Positions 16,011 to 24,825 of a DNA stretch of 64,000 bases are shown here, in pieces (position 1 is the stretch's first letter; each line of letters opens with the position of its first letter). Source of the stretch: JANOYJ01 sp963792485 (GTDB lineage: Bacteria > Pseudomonadota > Alphaproteobacteria > Rhizobiales > Rhizobiaceae); NCBI GenBank assembly GCA_963792485.1, contig CAWBWL010000007.1, forward strand, positions 248,001-312,000, written 5' to 3'. The notes below the pieces were generated by a model that worked only from the letters and a program-made list of their open reading frames with translations, was not told the DNA's origin and ran no database searches. The position numbers and the translations under genes were made by a program.

Positions 16011-17807
16011 CCCGCTATCTCCGCGAGAAACGTCGCGCCAAACTCCTTGAGCTTCGCTGCGCCGACGCCATGCACCTGCGCAAAATCGTCAAGCGTGCGC
16101 GGCGCGCGCATGGCCATGTCGATTAGTGTGCGGTCGGAAAAGACCACATAAGCCGGAACCCGCCGCGCGCCTGCGAGGCGGCTGCGCAGCAGCTTGAGCC
16201 GAGCCAGAAGCGCCTCTTTTGCGTCATCCATGCCGGCAGTCTTGATCGCCTCGGTCCGCATTTTGCGCTTCGAGGCGCGGATCATGTCGCGGCGGTAGCG
16301 GAATTCCCCCTCGCCTTGCATAAGATCACGGCCCTTTTGCGCAATCGACAGCCCGCCAAAACCGCCGACATCATGAATCAACAGCCCTGCCCCCGCCATC
16401 TGCCGCACCAGAGACTGCCATTCCACCCGCGGACGCTCCGTGCCTGTGCCGAACACCGGCATCTGATCATGATGAAGCGAAGCGATCCGCTCATTCATCT
16501 TGCCGAGCAGAATATCGACAATATGCACAGCGCCGAACCGTTCCCCGGACCCGCTCACCGCCTGCAAGATCTTGCGCGCCTCATGCGTTCCGTCCAGCGT
16601 TTCGCCCGGACTGTCACAGATATCGCAATTGCCGCAGGCTTCAGACAGCCTCTCCGAAATAGCGCAGCAGCGAGACGCGGCGGCAGGACGGCGCCTCGCA
16701 ATAGGCGACCAGCGCATCCAGCCGCCTGTGTTCGCGCCGTTTGTGCTCATTGTCCGCGTCATTGTCGTCAATGAAGGTGCGCCGCAGCCGGATATCGCCC
16801 AGCCCGAACACCATATGCGCCACCGCATCGCGCCCATCGCGCCCTGCCCGGCCAATTTCCTGATAATAAGCATCAAGCGAGGACGGCAGGTCGGCATGGA
16901 AAACAAAGCGCACATCCGGCTTGTCGATGCCCATGCCAAAAGCGATGGTGGCGCAGACGATGACGCCTTTTTCGGTCATGAACAAATCCTGCGCCTGGCT
17001 CCGCCGCTCGGCGGAAAGACCGGCATGGTAGGCGATGGCCCGGTGGCCTTCCGCGTTCAGAAATGCCGCGAGCTGCTCGGTGTCCTTGCGCGACAGCGCA
17101 TAGACAATCCCGCTCTCGCCCCGCCGTTCCTCCAGAAAATCAGCCAGTTGGGATTTGGTGTTGCGCTTGGCCGAGACATTGAGCGCAATATTCGGCCGGT
17201 CAAAACCTGCGACAAACACCCGCGCATCGCCGCCAAACAGTTTGCGGACAATATCCGCCCGCGCCGCCTCGTCGGCGGTCGCCGTGAAGGCGCCGATGGG
17301 AACGCCGGGAAACGCCGCCCGCAAGCCATGCAGCATCTCATATTCCGGCCGGAACGAAGCGCCCCATTGCGAAATGCAGTGCGCTTCATCCACCGCGATC
17401 AGCGAGACCGGTAGTTTCTGCAGCGCCGCGATCATCCGCTCCGTCATCAGGCGCTCGGGCGACAGATAGAGCAGCCGCACATCCCCCCGCGCCGCCGCCT
17501 GCCAGATCGCCACATTCGTCTCGCGCGGCGCGGCGGAATTGATCGTCTCGGCGGCCACACCCGACAGTTTCAACGCCGCGACCTGATCCTGCATCAAGGC
17601 AACCAGCGGCGAAACAACGATCGCCAGTCCGCCCTTCACCAGTGCTGGAACCTGATAGCAAAGCGATTTTCCCGAGCCGGTCGGCATGACGGCCAGCGCA
17701 TGGCTTCCTGCCAGAAGCGTGTCGACAATCTCCTCCTGTCCCGGACGGAAACCGTCAAAGCCGAAGACGTCGTTCAATATGCCGGACTTGGTCGCCATGT
17801 TCTCCAC
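16007..17807 (-). pseudogene. recQ: RecQ DNA helicase, split by one +1 frameshift
   Basis: The first 380 residues carry the SF2 helicase core: FRPGQEEIVDTLL (Q-motif region), VMPTGSGKSLCYQ (motif I), AVDEAHCISQWG (DEAH box), GAFTATADE (III), and VIVCATIAFGMGIDKPDVR with QEIGRAGRDG (V-VI). After LLRYFGEA, an extra base near 16646 ends the frame. The next frame continues exactly with the zinc-binding SEACGNCDIC, a winged-helix RQC domain and a C-terminal HRDC domain (LKLLRSRLAGARRVPAYVVFSDRTL). Removing one G restores a full-length protein of about 600 residues. RecQ repairs stalled forks and recombination intermediates. Sequencing error or a recent lesion are both possible. Confidence 0.85.
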
Positions 17808-17937
17808 AAGGCAGGTTGAAAGGTGGGAACTGGCCGCCGCGCATGCGCAAATAGCCGTTGATCAGGAAGGCAATAACCCGCTAGCATTTGCAAGCCCAGC
17901 CCGAAATGATTTTCACCCAGCCTGTTGGAATCCCGCC

Positions 17938-19413
17938 ATGACATCCCGATTGACGCTTCTCCTCACCGCCTGCCTCGCATCCGCAAGCCCCGCTGCAATG
18001 GCCGCCGGCGCCACTGCGCAAGAAGCAACCCGCTTGGAGACCCTGTTCAAGACCTTTCTCGGCGAGGCCGCCGACAAGCTCACCATCAAGGCCAATGGCG
18101 ACTATTATGATGTGGCACTGGATGTCGCCAAACAGCTCAAGGAGAGCGAGCCGGATTCCGATGTCTTAATGCCGCCGCTTTTGATCAGGCTTCAGGACAT
18201 GGGCGGCGGAAAATGGGTGGCCAAGCAGGCCGGCCCCTTCGGCGTTGACTCAAAGGAAAGCAAAGACGGCAAGCAAATCACGGCTTCCGGCAAGATTGGC
18301 GACTTCACCGTCAGCGGCACATTTGACCAGACGCTTGGAACTTTCACCGAGGCAAAGGCGCTGATATCGGATGTCTCGTTCTCCTTCCTCCAGCAAAACC
18401 CCGACAAGACGACCGAAGGCGTCAACTTTGTCGCCAAGAACACAGAAATCGACCTGAATTCCGGGCTTTCGGCACCCTTGGCGGAGCTCGCCAATGCTCG
18501 GTTCTACATAGGTTTTGATAATTTCAGCGGCGATATCGATATTCCGCCTGACGAGAAAAATCCCATGGGCCTGAAGGGATCATTCGCTCTGGCGCACACT
18601 GACCGCACGCTGGAGCTAAAGGGCGTGCGGCCAAAAGGGCTGATGAGGTTGATCGACTGGGCCAAGGCGCATCCCGATGAGAAAAGCGCTGAAGCAGGCC
18701 GCCCGGAACTGGCAAAAATCCTGAAGGAAAATCTGCCGGTCTTTGACACAGCCTCCTTCAGCTCGACCCTGAAGGGCCTGACAATCGACACCCCGTTTGG
18801 CAAAGCCGGGCTCGAAAATGTCGTCGCTGATCTGTCGATGAACGGCGTGGTTGCGAACGGCATGGCGCGGCAGGTGATCAACATCAGCGGCCTGACCCTG
18901 CCGGATGGATTGCCGCAAGAGATCGTGCCCAAACTGGCGCTGGAACTGATGCCCAAGACTTTGTCCATGGATGTGAAGGTTTCAGATTATGATCTCGCCA
19001 CACCGGCGAAAATGCTGCTGGATCACCTGGAAATCAGCGGCGATGAGCCACCGCCGGAAATGGAGCAGCAACTGCTCACGGCGCTGCTGCCAAAGGGCGA
19101 GGCAACAATCACACTTGCACCAGGCAGCTATGTCAGCCCAGCGCTTACCGTGACCTATGAAGGCAGCATGGTTGCGGGACCTGAGAAAATGCCGTTCGGC
19201 CAGTCCATTATTGGCGCCAAGGGCCTAGACCAAGTCATAGAACTCATCAAAGCCGCGCCGCCCGAGCTTGAGCTCGAACAGGGCATATACGGCATTCTCG
19301 CCGCCAAAGGCTTTGGCAAAGTAGCGGAAGATGGCACGGTAACCTGGAAGATCGAGACTACGCGCGAAGGCGCAGTTTCCGTCAACGGCGTCAAAATGCC
19401 CGGCAGCAACTGA
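17938..19413 (+). CDS. Exported protein of unknown function (DUF2125/DUF945-like)
   Basis: 491 residues from ATG 17938 with a Sec signal peptide (MTSRLTLLLTACLASASPAAMAAG). The mature protein is beta-rich and repetitive (GKIGDFTVSGTFDQTLG, GLTIDTPFGKAGLENVVADL, TITLAPGSYVSPALTVTYEG), with no catalytic motif. The pattern of long beta-strands with 'soluble barrel' repeats resembles DUF2125 or DUF945 periplasmic proteins of alphaproteobacteria, but I cannot confirm this. It stands alone, divergent from recQ, with 130 bp upstream for a promoter. The next gene starts 18 bp downstream. Confidence 0.65.
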   Translation: MTSRLTLLLTACLASASPAAMAAGATAQEATRLETLFKTFLGEAADKLTIKANGDYYDVALDVAKQLKESEPDSDVLMPPLLIRLQDMGGGKWVAKQAGPFGVDSKESKDGKQITASGKIGDFTVSGTFDQTLGTFTEAKALISDVSFSFLQQNPDKTTEGVNFVAKNTEIDLNSGLSAPLAELANARFYIGFDNFSGDIDIPPDEKNPMGLKGSFALAHTDRTLELKGVRPKGLMRLIDWAKAHPDEKSAEAGRPELAKILKENLPVFDTASFSSTLKGLTIDTPFGKAGLENVVADLSMNGVVANGMARQVINISGLTLPDGLPQEIVPKLALELMPKTLSMDVKVSDYDLATPAKMLLDHLEISGDEPPPEMEQQLLTALLPKGEATITLAPGSYVSPALTVTYEGSMVAGPEKMPFGQSIIGAKGLDQVIELIKAAPPELELEQGIYGILAAKGFGKVAEDGTVTWKIETTREGAVSVNGVKMPGSN

Positions 19414-19431
19414 GACCGGCTGGCCAAGCCC

Positions 19432-20645
19432 ATGCCCAGCGAACAGCTGCAAAGATTTGCTCGTCTGGTGCTTGTTGATGCGGACGGCACGGTCCTGGGT
19501 GCCATGCCCCCGGTTCCGGTTGCGACCCCATGGTGGCAGGATATCGAGCCCGTTGTGACAGCGGCGCTTGAGATTCACGGCGTTGAAATCACGGTCCTTC
19601 GCCTCCTCCATGCAGAATTCCCGGAGCCTCCCGGAGGGATCGTCACATATTTGGCGGAGGCGAGAGACCTCGTTGCCGCAGAGCCTTGGCATGGAGTTCT
19701 TTCCGATCATCCCCTTCGCCTTCCCTATGCCAAGCCCGGTGGTCCGAAGACCGAGATGGACTGGGCTTTGTCCGAACTCGCCCGCCTCGGCATTGCTCTC
19801 ACCGGAAAGCCCACGCAGGTCCGCTCCTGGAATCTGTCCAGCGTCTGGCGAATCCCGGCTGAGGGACAGACGGTCTGGCTGAAATCCGTGCCGCCCTTCT
19901 TTGCCCATGAAGGCAGAATAATCGCCGCATTGGGCGCGCAAAACACGCCCCGGCTTCTGGCCGGCGCGGGTGGCAAATCATTGCTGGCCGAAATCAAGGG
20001 CGTGGACCTGCATGAGCCCGACTCGCGGCGCAACGGCTTGAAATGCTCACCATGTTTGTCGGGCTGCAAGCTGACTGGGACTTGCGGACCGATGCGCTGC
20101 TGGCCATGGGCCTGCCGGACTTTCGCGGCCCCACGCTCACCCTGGCAATCAAAGATGTTTTGGCGCGCACGGCGCCCGAATTGACGCCGGAGGCGTGTCA
20201 GAGATTGGAAGACTTTGCCCAATCTCTGCCCAGGCGCTTCGCCGCCCTCGCCGCCTGCGGCATACCCGATACGCTGGTGCATGGCGATTTTCATCCCGGC
20301 AATTTCCGGGGCCAGGGTAATGCCCTCACCTTGCTGGACTGGGGCGACAGCGGGGTCGGCCACCCTCTGCTCGACCAACCCGCCTTTCTCGAGCGCGCGC
20401 CGGATTCGGAGAAGGAGGACGTCAAGAACCATTGGAACAATCAGTGCCTGAGCGCCTGGCCAGGATCAAATCCCGCCCGTGCCGCCGAACTGCTCGCTCC
20501 GGTCGCGGCGGCCCGTCAGGCGGTGATTTACCGGCGCTTTCTCGACAATATCGAGCCGGACGAGCAGATTTATCACCGCGCGGACCCGGCGCGCTGGCTG
20601 CGGCGCACGGCGGACATTTTGCAAGGTTCTGAAGCAACTATCTGA
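19432..20645 (+). pseudogene. Aminoglycoside phosphotransferase (APH)-family kinase, split by a -1 frameshift
   Basis: Frame 1 from ATG 19432 encodes an N-terminal half (FARLVLVDADGTVLG, then SVWRIPAEGQTVWLKSVPPFFAHE, the ATP-lysine strand). Near 20025 the frame changes and the next frame continues with LTMFVGLQADWDLRTDALLA, then the Brenner motif LVHGDFHPGNFRG, followed by LLDWGDSGVGHPLLD (catalytic Asp and DFG-like Asp). A missing base joins EPDS to AQRLEML. APH-fold kinases phosphorylate small molecules (aminoglycosides, choline, homoserine and others); the substrate is not predictable, and a resistance role is not implied. The first 110 residues do not resemble the usual APH N-lobe. Confidence 0.72.
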
Positions 20646-20722
20646 AATACCACATCAAAACAGAAATCCCGCCTCCTTTAGGGAAGCGGGTTCTGCGCAG
20701 TGACTGGAGGCGCTGCAGAAAA

Positions 20723-22573
20723 CTATTCGAGATAGGTCGAGGGATCGACGGGCGTGGAGTTCTTGCGCACCTGGAAGTGCATCATCGGAACCTTGGCGCT
20801 TGCGCTGAGACCGGTCTTGCCGAGCACTTCGCCGCGCTTGATCGTCTGGCCGCGCTTCACATCGATTTCCTTGGCATAGCCGTAGACTGTGACCAGACCG
20901 TTGGCATGGCGCACAAGCACAGTGTTGCCGAACTCTTTCAACCCATTGCCCGCATAGATGACAACGCCGTTTTCCGCAGCCTTGATGGCAGTGCCTTCGG
21001 GCACCGAGATATTGACACCGTCACTGACTGTGCCGCCATCCCGCTGTCCATAGCCGCTCACCGTGCGGCCGCGCACCGGCCAGCGCAATTTTGAGATGCC
21101 TGTGGCGTTTGGCGCGGCAGAATCGTCCTGATCCGCCTCGGCCTTCACGTCGTCGCTCTTCGGCGGCGTGTATTCCTTGACTTTCGCCTCTTGAACAACA
21201 GGCTTCAGTGTTTTCACCGCTTGAGGCGCTGCGCCGGTTTCAATTGGATCGACCTTTTCAGCCTTGGCCTCAGCAACAATTTTCTCGCCGGCGGCCGGAA
21301 TGCGCAGCGGCTGGCCGATCTTCAACTTGCCATCCTGCAAACCATTGGCGGATTTGAGCGCGTCAACCGAAACGCCATGTGCCTTGGCGATTTTGTAGAG
21401 CGAATCGCCTTGAGCGACCGAATAGTCACCCGATCCGCCAAGTTTCTTCGGCGCGGCCTTGGGCAATTCAGCTTCGGCGACAACAGGCGCAGGCTTTGCA
21501 GCCTTCACCGCGGGCGCGGCGGCCACTGCCTCCGAAGCTGGTGCTGTTTCAGGCTTCAAACGATCAGTTTTCGCAGTAGTTTTTGGCTCAGCCTCTGCAA
21601 CTGCAACAGGCGCGGCCTTCTGCTTGACCTGCGGCACAGATGGCAGAACTGCAACGTTCTGGCGCGATGGGACCTTGTTTGGCAGCGGCACCTTGTCCTG
21701 CGGCACATCATAGACTGTGCCGGACGAGGATTTGGCTGCGGCCGTGTCAAAGTTGTCGTCTGGAGCCGACACTTCGGTGTTCTGCGAGTAGCGGTAGGCG
21801 GGAACAATGATCTTCTGCCCCGCCTTGACTTCGCTCGCATCGCTCAGGCTATTGGCCTTCAATAGTGAAGCGACCGGCACACCGAAGCGTTTGGACAGAT
21901 TGTAAAGCGTCTCGCCCTCGCGGATCGTGACCGGCGTTCCGCCATCAGCCGTCCAGCCGCCCTTGTCGGCGGAAGCCGACTCGGCAACTTTTGGCGCCAA
22001 CTTTTTGACCTTCGGCGCGGCGTCCGTCTCTTCCGAAACGCTCAGCGGCTCAATCTTTTTCTTGGCAAGCTCGATCTTGCGCACTTTGGGCGCAACGGTG
22101 CCGGTCGTCGTATCGTCGACAGCCGGAGCCGCCTTTTTCTTGATGATCTTCGGCGCGGCGGCGGGCTCTTCGGCCACGCCAAATTCTTCGGCGGCTGCGA
22201 GTTCAACCGGCGTCACGGTCTGGCGGGCGGGCGTGAGCTTTGGCGCTGCGAGCTGCGGCTTGGCGGCGGCAGTTGTGACCGGCGCAAGCACTTGTCGCGA
22301 AACTGCGGATTTGGATTTGACAGGCTCGAAGCCCGCATCAGTTCCAGCCGGGTCAAGGCTTCCCGTATCATAAGTCGGCGCCTCATCCGGGAAAGGCTGC
22401 GCTTGCGGCGCCTTGCGCATGATCTGCTGCTGGTTCACCGAACCAGTCGTAAAGTCCTTATAGGTGAAACGGGACATATCGGCACTGCAGCCAGCCCCAA
22501 ACCCGCTCAGGACCAAGATTGCTGCACCCCGGCTCAGAAGACGGGATTTTTCAGTCAAAACGCAATTGCGCAT
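20723..22573 (-). CDS. LysM/degenerate M23 (LytM) lipoprotein, NlpD/DipM-like amidase activator
   Basis: 616 residues. The N-terminus has a lipobox-like GFGAGC-S, so it is probably a lipoprotein. Then comes a long Ala/Lys/Pro-rich linker with two LysM domains (TIREGETLYNLSKRFGVPV... and YSVAQGDSLYKIAKAHGVSV...) and a C-terminal M23 fold (LRWPVRGRTVSGYGQRDGG to FQVRKNSTPVDPSTYLE). The zinc ligands are replaced: SDGVNI where active enzymes have H-x-G-x-D, and VYGYAKE for YAH; only MHF remains. Such degenerate LytM proteins activate cell-division amidases. It is downstream of pcm-surE-serS on the same strand. ATG 22573 is chosen over an upstream GTG. Confidence 0.85.
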   Translation of the reverse strand: MRNCVLTEKSRLLSRGAAILVLSGFGAGCSADMSRFTYKDFTTGSVNQQQIMRKAPQAQPFPDEAPTYDTGSLDPAGTDAGFEPVKSKSAVSRQVLAPVTTAAAKPQLAAPKLTPARQTVTPVELAAAEEFGVAEEPAAAPKIIKKKAAPAVDDTTTGTVAPKVRKIELAKKKIEPLSVSEETDAAPKVKKLAPKVAESASADKGGWTADGGTPVTIREGETLYNLSKRFGVPVASLLKANSLSDASEVKAGQKIIVPAYRYSQNTEVSAPDDNFDTAAAKSSSGTVYDVPQDKVPLPNKVPSRQNVAVLPSVPQVKQKAAPVAVAEAEPKTTAKTDRLKPETAPASEAVAAAPAVKAAKPAPVVAEAELPKAAPKKLGGSGDYSVAQGDSLYKIAKAHGVSVDALKSANGLQDGKLKIGQPLRIPAAGEKIVAEAKAEKVDPIETGAAPQAVKTLKPVVQEAKVKEYTPPKSDDVKAEADQDDSAAPNATGISKLRWPVRGRTVSGYGQRDGGTVSDGVNISVPEGTAIKAAENGVVIYAGNGLKEFGNTVLVRHANGLVTVYGYAKEIDVKRGQTIKRGEVLGKTGLSASAKVPMMHFQVRKNSTPVDPSTYLE

Positions 22574-22699
22574 AACACGACCCACACAAACGCACAAAAC
22601 TCACTAAAGCGGATTAGACGCTTTCAAGGTTACTGTTGCGTTAAGGTTGCAGGCCGGTTTGGAAAATATTCACCATGAGGGCAATTTGGCGGCGGTATC

Positions 22700-23017
22700 T
22701 CAGTCCAGCACTGAAAGTCCGTGTTTCTGCACGACGGCAAGAAGCTTCATCGCCGCGCCACTCGGCCGCTTGGCACCGGTTTCCCATTTCTGGATGGTCG
22801 ACTCCGACGTGCGCAGATAGTTTGCGAACACAGGCTGGCTCAGCTGGTTTTGCTCACGAATCAGCTTGATTTCCTCTGCGCTCAGGTCGGGCCTCGCGAT
22901 GCAGGATATGTCGAATCTGCGCATCGTGACCTTATCAATGGCCCCCACTTTGAAGAGCGCTTTGGCCGACGAATGTATCGCTTCAGACGCGCCGGGCTTG
23001 AATGCTGGCCTAGTCAT
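22700..23017 (-). CDS. HTH antitoxin of a HigBA-like type II toxin-antitoxin pair
   Basis: 105 residues. The C-terminal XRE-type helix-turn-helix is clear: EEIKLIREQNQLSQPVFANY, LRTSESTIQKWETG, KRPSGAAMKLL. The N-terminal 50 residues probably contact the toxin. Its start (GTG/ATG region at 23017) overlaps the toxin stop by 8 bp, so toxin comes first and antitoxin second, the HigB-HigA order. The antitoxin should bind the palindrome at 23376-23390 and repress the pair. The pair interrupts the usual pcm-to-nlpD adjacency. Confidence 0.85.
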   Translation of the reverse strand: MTRPAFKPGASEAIHSSAKALFKVGAIDKVTMRRFDISCIARPDLSAEEIKLIREQNQLSQPVFANYLRTSESTIQKWETGAKRPSGAAMKLLAVVQKHGLSVLD

Positions 23018-23366
23018 CGCAAATCTCCTTGATGTCTCCGTTTGCGAGCAATCTTTCCAGCTGGCCGCTCGTCAGACCAAGATAGCCTTTCGCAAGAACC
23101 CTGTAGTCAGCCAGTTCGGATAGGCTGATATTCGCTTGGTCCTTCTTCGCGAAAAGATATTCAAAGACCCAAAATCGGCCTGTGTTCGCCAAGATAATCG
23201 ACCTGTGGCGGTTCTTGTCGAGCCGCTTTTTGAACACTCCGCCGCCCAGATCGTCTGCCTGACCACGCTCAACCTGCCCAATGGCTATGCAAAGCTCAGC
23301 ATCGGAAATCCGCGCTTTCGTCGCGGCTTTAGTAAACCAAGCCGTTTTGAAGACGCGCAATGGCAT
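23010..23366 (-). CDS. RelE/HigB-like toxin (COG4737 type)
   Basis: 118 residues from ATG 23366 (a GTG five codons upstream is possible). The sequence MPLRVFKTAWFTKAATKARISDAEL, GGGVFKKRLDKNRHRSIILA and GRFWVFEYLFAKKDQANIS fits the RelE-superfamily group in which toxins are followed by an XRE antitoxin. K-K-R...R-x-R-S and F-x-F/YLFAK are the conserved RNA-cleavage face. Ribosome-dependent mRNA cleavage is inferred from the family. It is the first gene of the pair, with promoter and operator immediately upstream at 23372-23400. Confidence 0.82.
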   Translation of the reverse strand: MPLRVFKTAWFTKAATKARISDAELCIAIGQVERGQADDLGGGVFKKRLDKNRHRSIILANTGRFWVFEYLFAKKDQANISLSELADYRVLAKGYLGLTSGQLERLLANGDIKEICDD

Positions 23367-23371
23367 GAGCT

Positions 23372-23400
23372 TATGTAGCACTGAGTGCTATGGAAATCAA
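23372..23400 (-). promoter_or_regulatory. Toxin-antitoxin promoter with embedded autorepression palindrome
   Basis: Read on the minus strand: TTGATT (23395-23400), a 17-bp spacer, then TACATA (23372-23377). A perfect 7+1+7 palindrome TAGCACT-C-AGTGCTA (23376-23390) lies between the two boxes and touches the -10. This is the expected place for an HTH-antitoxin operator. The toxin ATG starts only 6 nt after the -10 box, so this promoter would give a leaderless or near-leaderless mRNA. Confidence 0.6.
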
Positions 23401-23419
23401 CGCCTTTGTCTAATAAGCA

Positions 23420-24073
23420 CTATAGCGCTGTCGCAATCTTCTCCGCGAGCGGTTGAAAACGCACATTGAACAAGTCCTGCCGTTCAAAGCGCGAGCCGAT
23501 TTTGGTGAGCTTGGCAATCACCTGCTCCTCCGCCGGTTCGCCAATAGCGCCGAGCATCACGCCGCCGGATGCGAGAACTTCGATAAATCCGCGCGGCAGC
23601 GACGGGAACGCTGCCCAGACGATGATCCGGTCATAGGTCCCCTCGCCCGCATAGCCATTCTTGCCGTCGGCATGGCGGAACTGAACGTTTTCTATGTGCA
23701 GCGCTTGCATGCGGTTGCGGGCATGTTCGAGCAGTGACCGGAAGCGGTCAACGGTTGTCACACGCTGCGCCAAGCGGGACATGACCGAAGCTGTGAAGCC
23801 GGAGCCGGTGCCGATCTCGAGCACGCGGTGGCTCGGGTCGATCTCAAGCTCGGAAATCATCTTCGCCTGCAGGTCGAGGCTTTCGATGACTTCGCCGCAT
23901 TCAATCGGGATGCAGCGGCCCGAAAACGCCGCGTCCTGCCATTGGCTTGGCACGAAGCCGCGCCTGGGCGTGGCTTCGATGGCTTCGAGCACTTTGGCGT
24001 CAACGCCGCCATGCTTGCGCATGCGGGTGAGGAAAGCGGAGAAGTTTTCGCGGTCGTTGAAGCGGTAGTTCAT
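23420..24073 (-). CDS. pcm: Protein-L-isoaspartate O-methyltransferase
   Basis: 217 residues. It methylates isoaspartyl residues in damaged proteins with SAM. Signature sequences: VPSQWQDAAFSGRCIPIECGEVIESL (substrate loop), VLEIGTGSGFTASVMSRLA (SAM motif I) and YDRIIVWAAFPSLP. Its start overlaps the surE stop as ATGA, as in many proteobacteria where surE and pcm work together in stationary-phase survival. A second, more divergent pcm-like gene is at 52995-53651 in this window. Confidence 0.92.
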   Translation of the reverse strand: MNYRFNDRENFSAFLTRMRKHGGVDAKVLEAIEATPRRGFVPSQWQDAAFSGRCIPIECGEVIESLDLQAKMISELEIDPSHRVLEIGTGSGFTASVMSRLAQRVTTVDRFRSLLEHARNRMQALHIENVQFRHADGKNGYAGEGTYDRIIVWAAFPSLPRGFIEVLASGGVMLGAIGEPAEEQVIAKLTKIGSRFERQDLFNVRFQPLAEKIATAL

Positions 24074-24825
24074 GCCAGAGCCTTTTCCAGCATTTGTCTC
24101 GTTTCATGCGCGGTAAAGTCAAGCTTCAGCGGCGTAACCGAAACGCGATTATCGCGCAGCGCATGGAGATCGGTGCCTTCGGCGGGCTCCTGCGCCCCGC
24201 GCCCGAAGCGCAGCCAGTAATAGGGAAAGCCGCGCCCGTCCTGCCGCTCTTCGATGAACAGCCCATGCGCGAGCTTGCCTTGGGCGGTGACGATTGTTCC
24301 CTCGACATCGGCTATGGCGCAATTCGGGAAGTTGACGTTCAAGAACACGCCCTCCGGTAGGTCGAGCTTGACCAGCCGTTTCAACAGGTCCGGCGCCAGC
24401 GCCTCACAGACCTCCCACGGCACAACGCGGCCATTGTCCCAATGATAGGCCTGGCTCAGCGCAATGGAGCGGATGCCGAGCAGCGTGCCCTCCATCGCGC
24501 CTGCCACCGTTCCGGAATAGGTGACGTCATCGGCGACATTCTGCCCGGAATTGACGCCGGACAGAATCAGGTCCGGCGGCTCCGGCAGAACCTCGCGCAC
24601 GCCCATGATGACACAGTCGGTCGGCGTGCCGCGCAGGGCAAAGTGACGTTCGTCGATCTTGCGCAGCCGCAGCGGCTCGGACAGGGTGAGCGAATGGGCG
24701 AGGCCCGACTGGTCGGTCTCCGGCGCGACGACCCAGACATCGTCCGAAATCGTGAGTGCGATGCGCTCCAGAACGGCGAGGCCCTCGGCATGGATGCCGT
24801 CATCATTGGTCAGAAGAATGCGCAT
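24070..24825 (-). CDS. surE: SurE, 5'/3'-nucleotidase
   Basis: 251 residues. The metal-binding N-terminus MRILLTNDDGIHAEGL is diagnostic, with VVAPETDQSG (S/G loop), GTPTDCVIMGV and LILSGVNSGQNVADDVTYSGTVAGAMEG. SurE hydrolyses nucleoside monophosphates and short polyphosphate under stress. It overlaps serS by 1 bp (TGATG) and pcm by 4 bp. Confidence 0.96.
   Translation of the reverse strand: MRILLTNDDGIHAEGLAVLERIALTISDDVWVVAPETDQSGLAHSLTLSEPLRLRKIDERHFALRGTPTDCVIMGVREVLPEPPDLILSGVNSGQNVADDVTYSGTVAGAMEGTLLGIRSIALSQAYHWDNGRVVPWEVCEALAPDLLKRLVKLDLPEGVFLNVNFPNCAIADVEGTIVTAQGKLAHGLFIEERQDGRGFPYYWLRFGRGAQEPAEGTDLHALRDNRVSVTPLKLDFTAHETRQMLEKALA

Noticed and set aside
19432..20645. Antibiotic-resistance aminoglycoside phosphotransferase
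   Set aside because: Only the APH kinase fold is visible; the fold covers many non-resistance kinases and the context gives no resistance signal.
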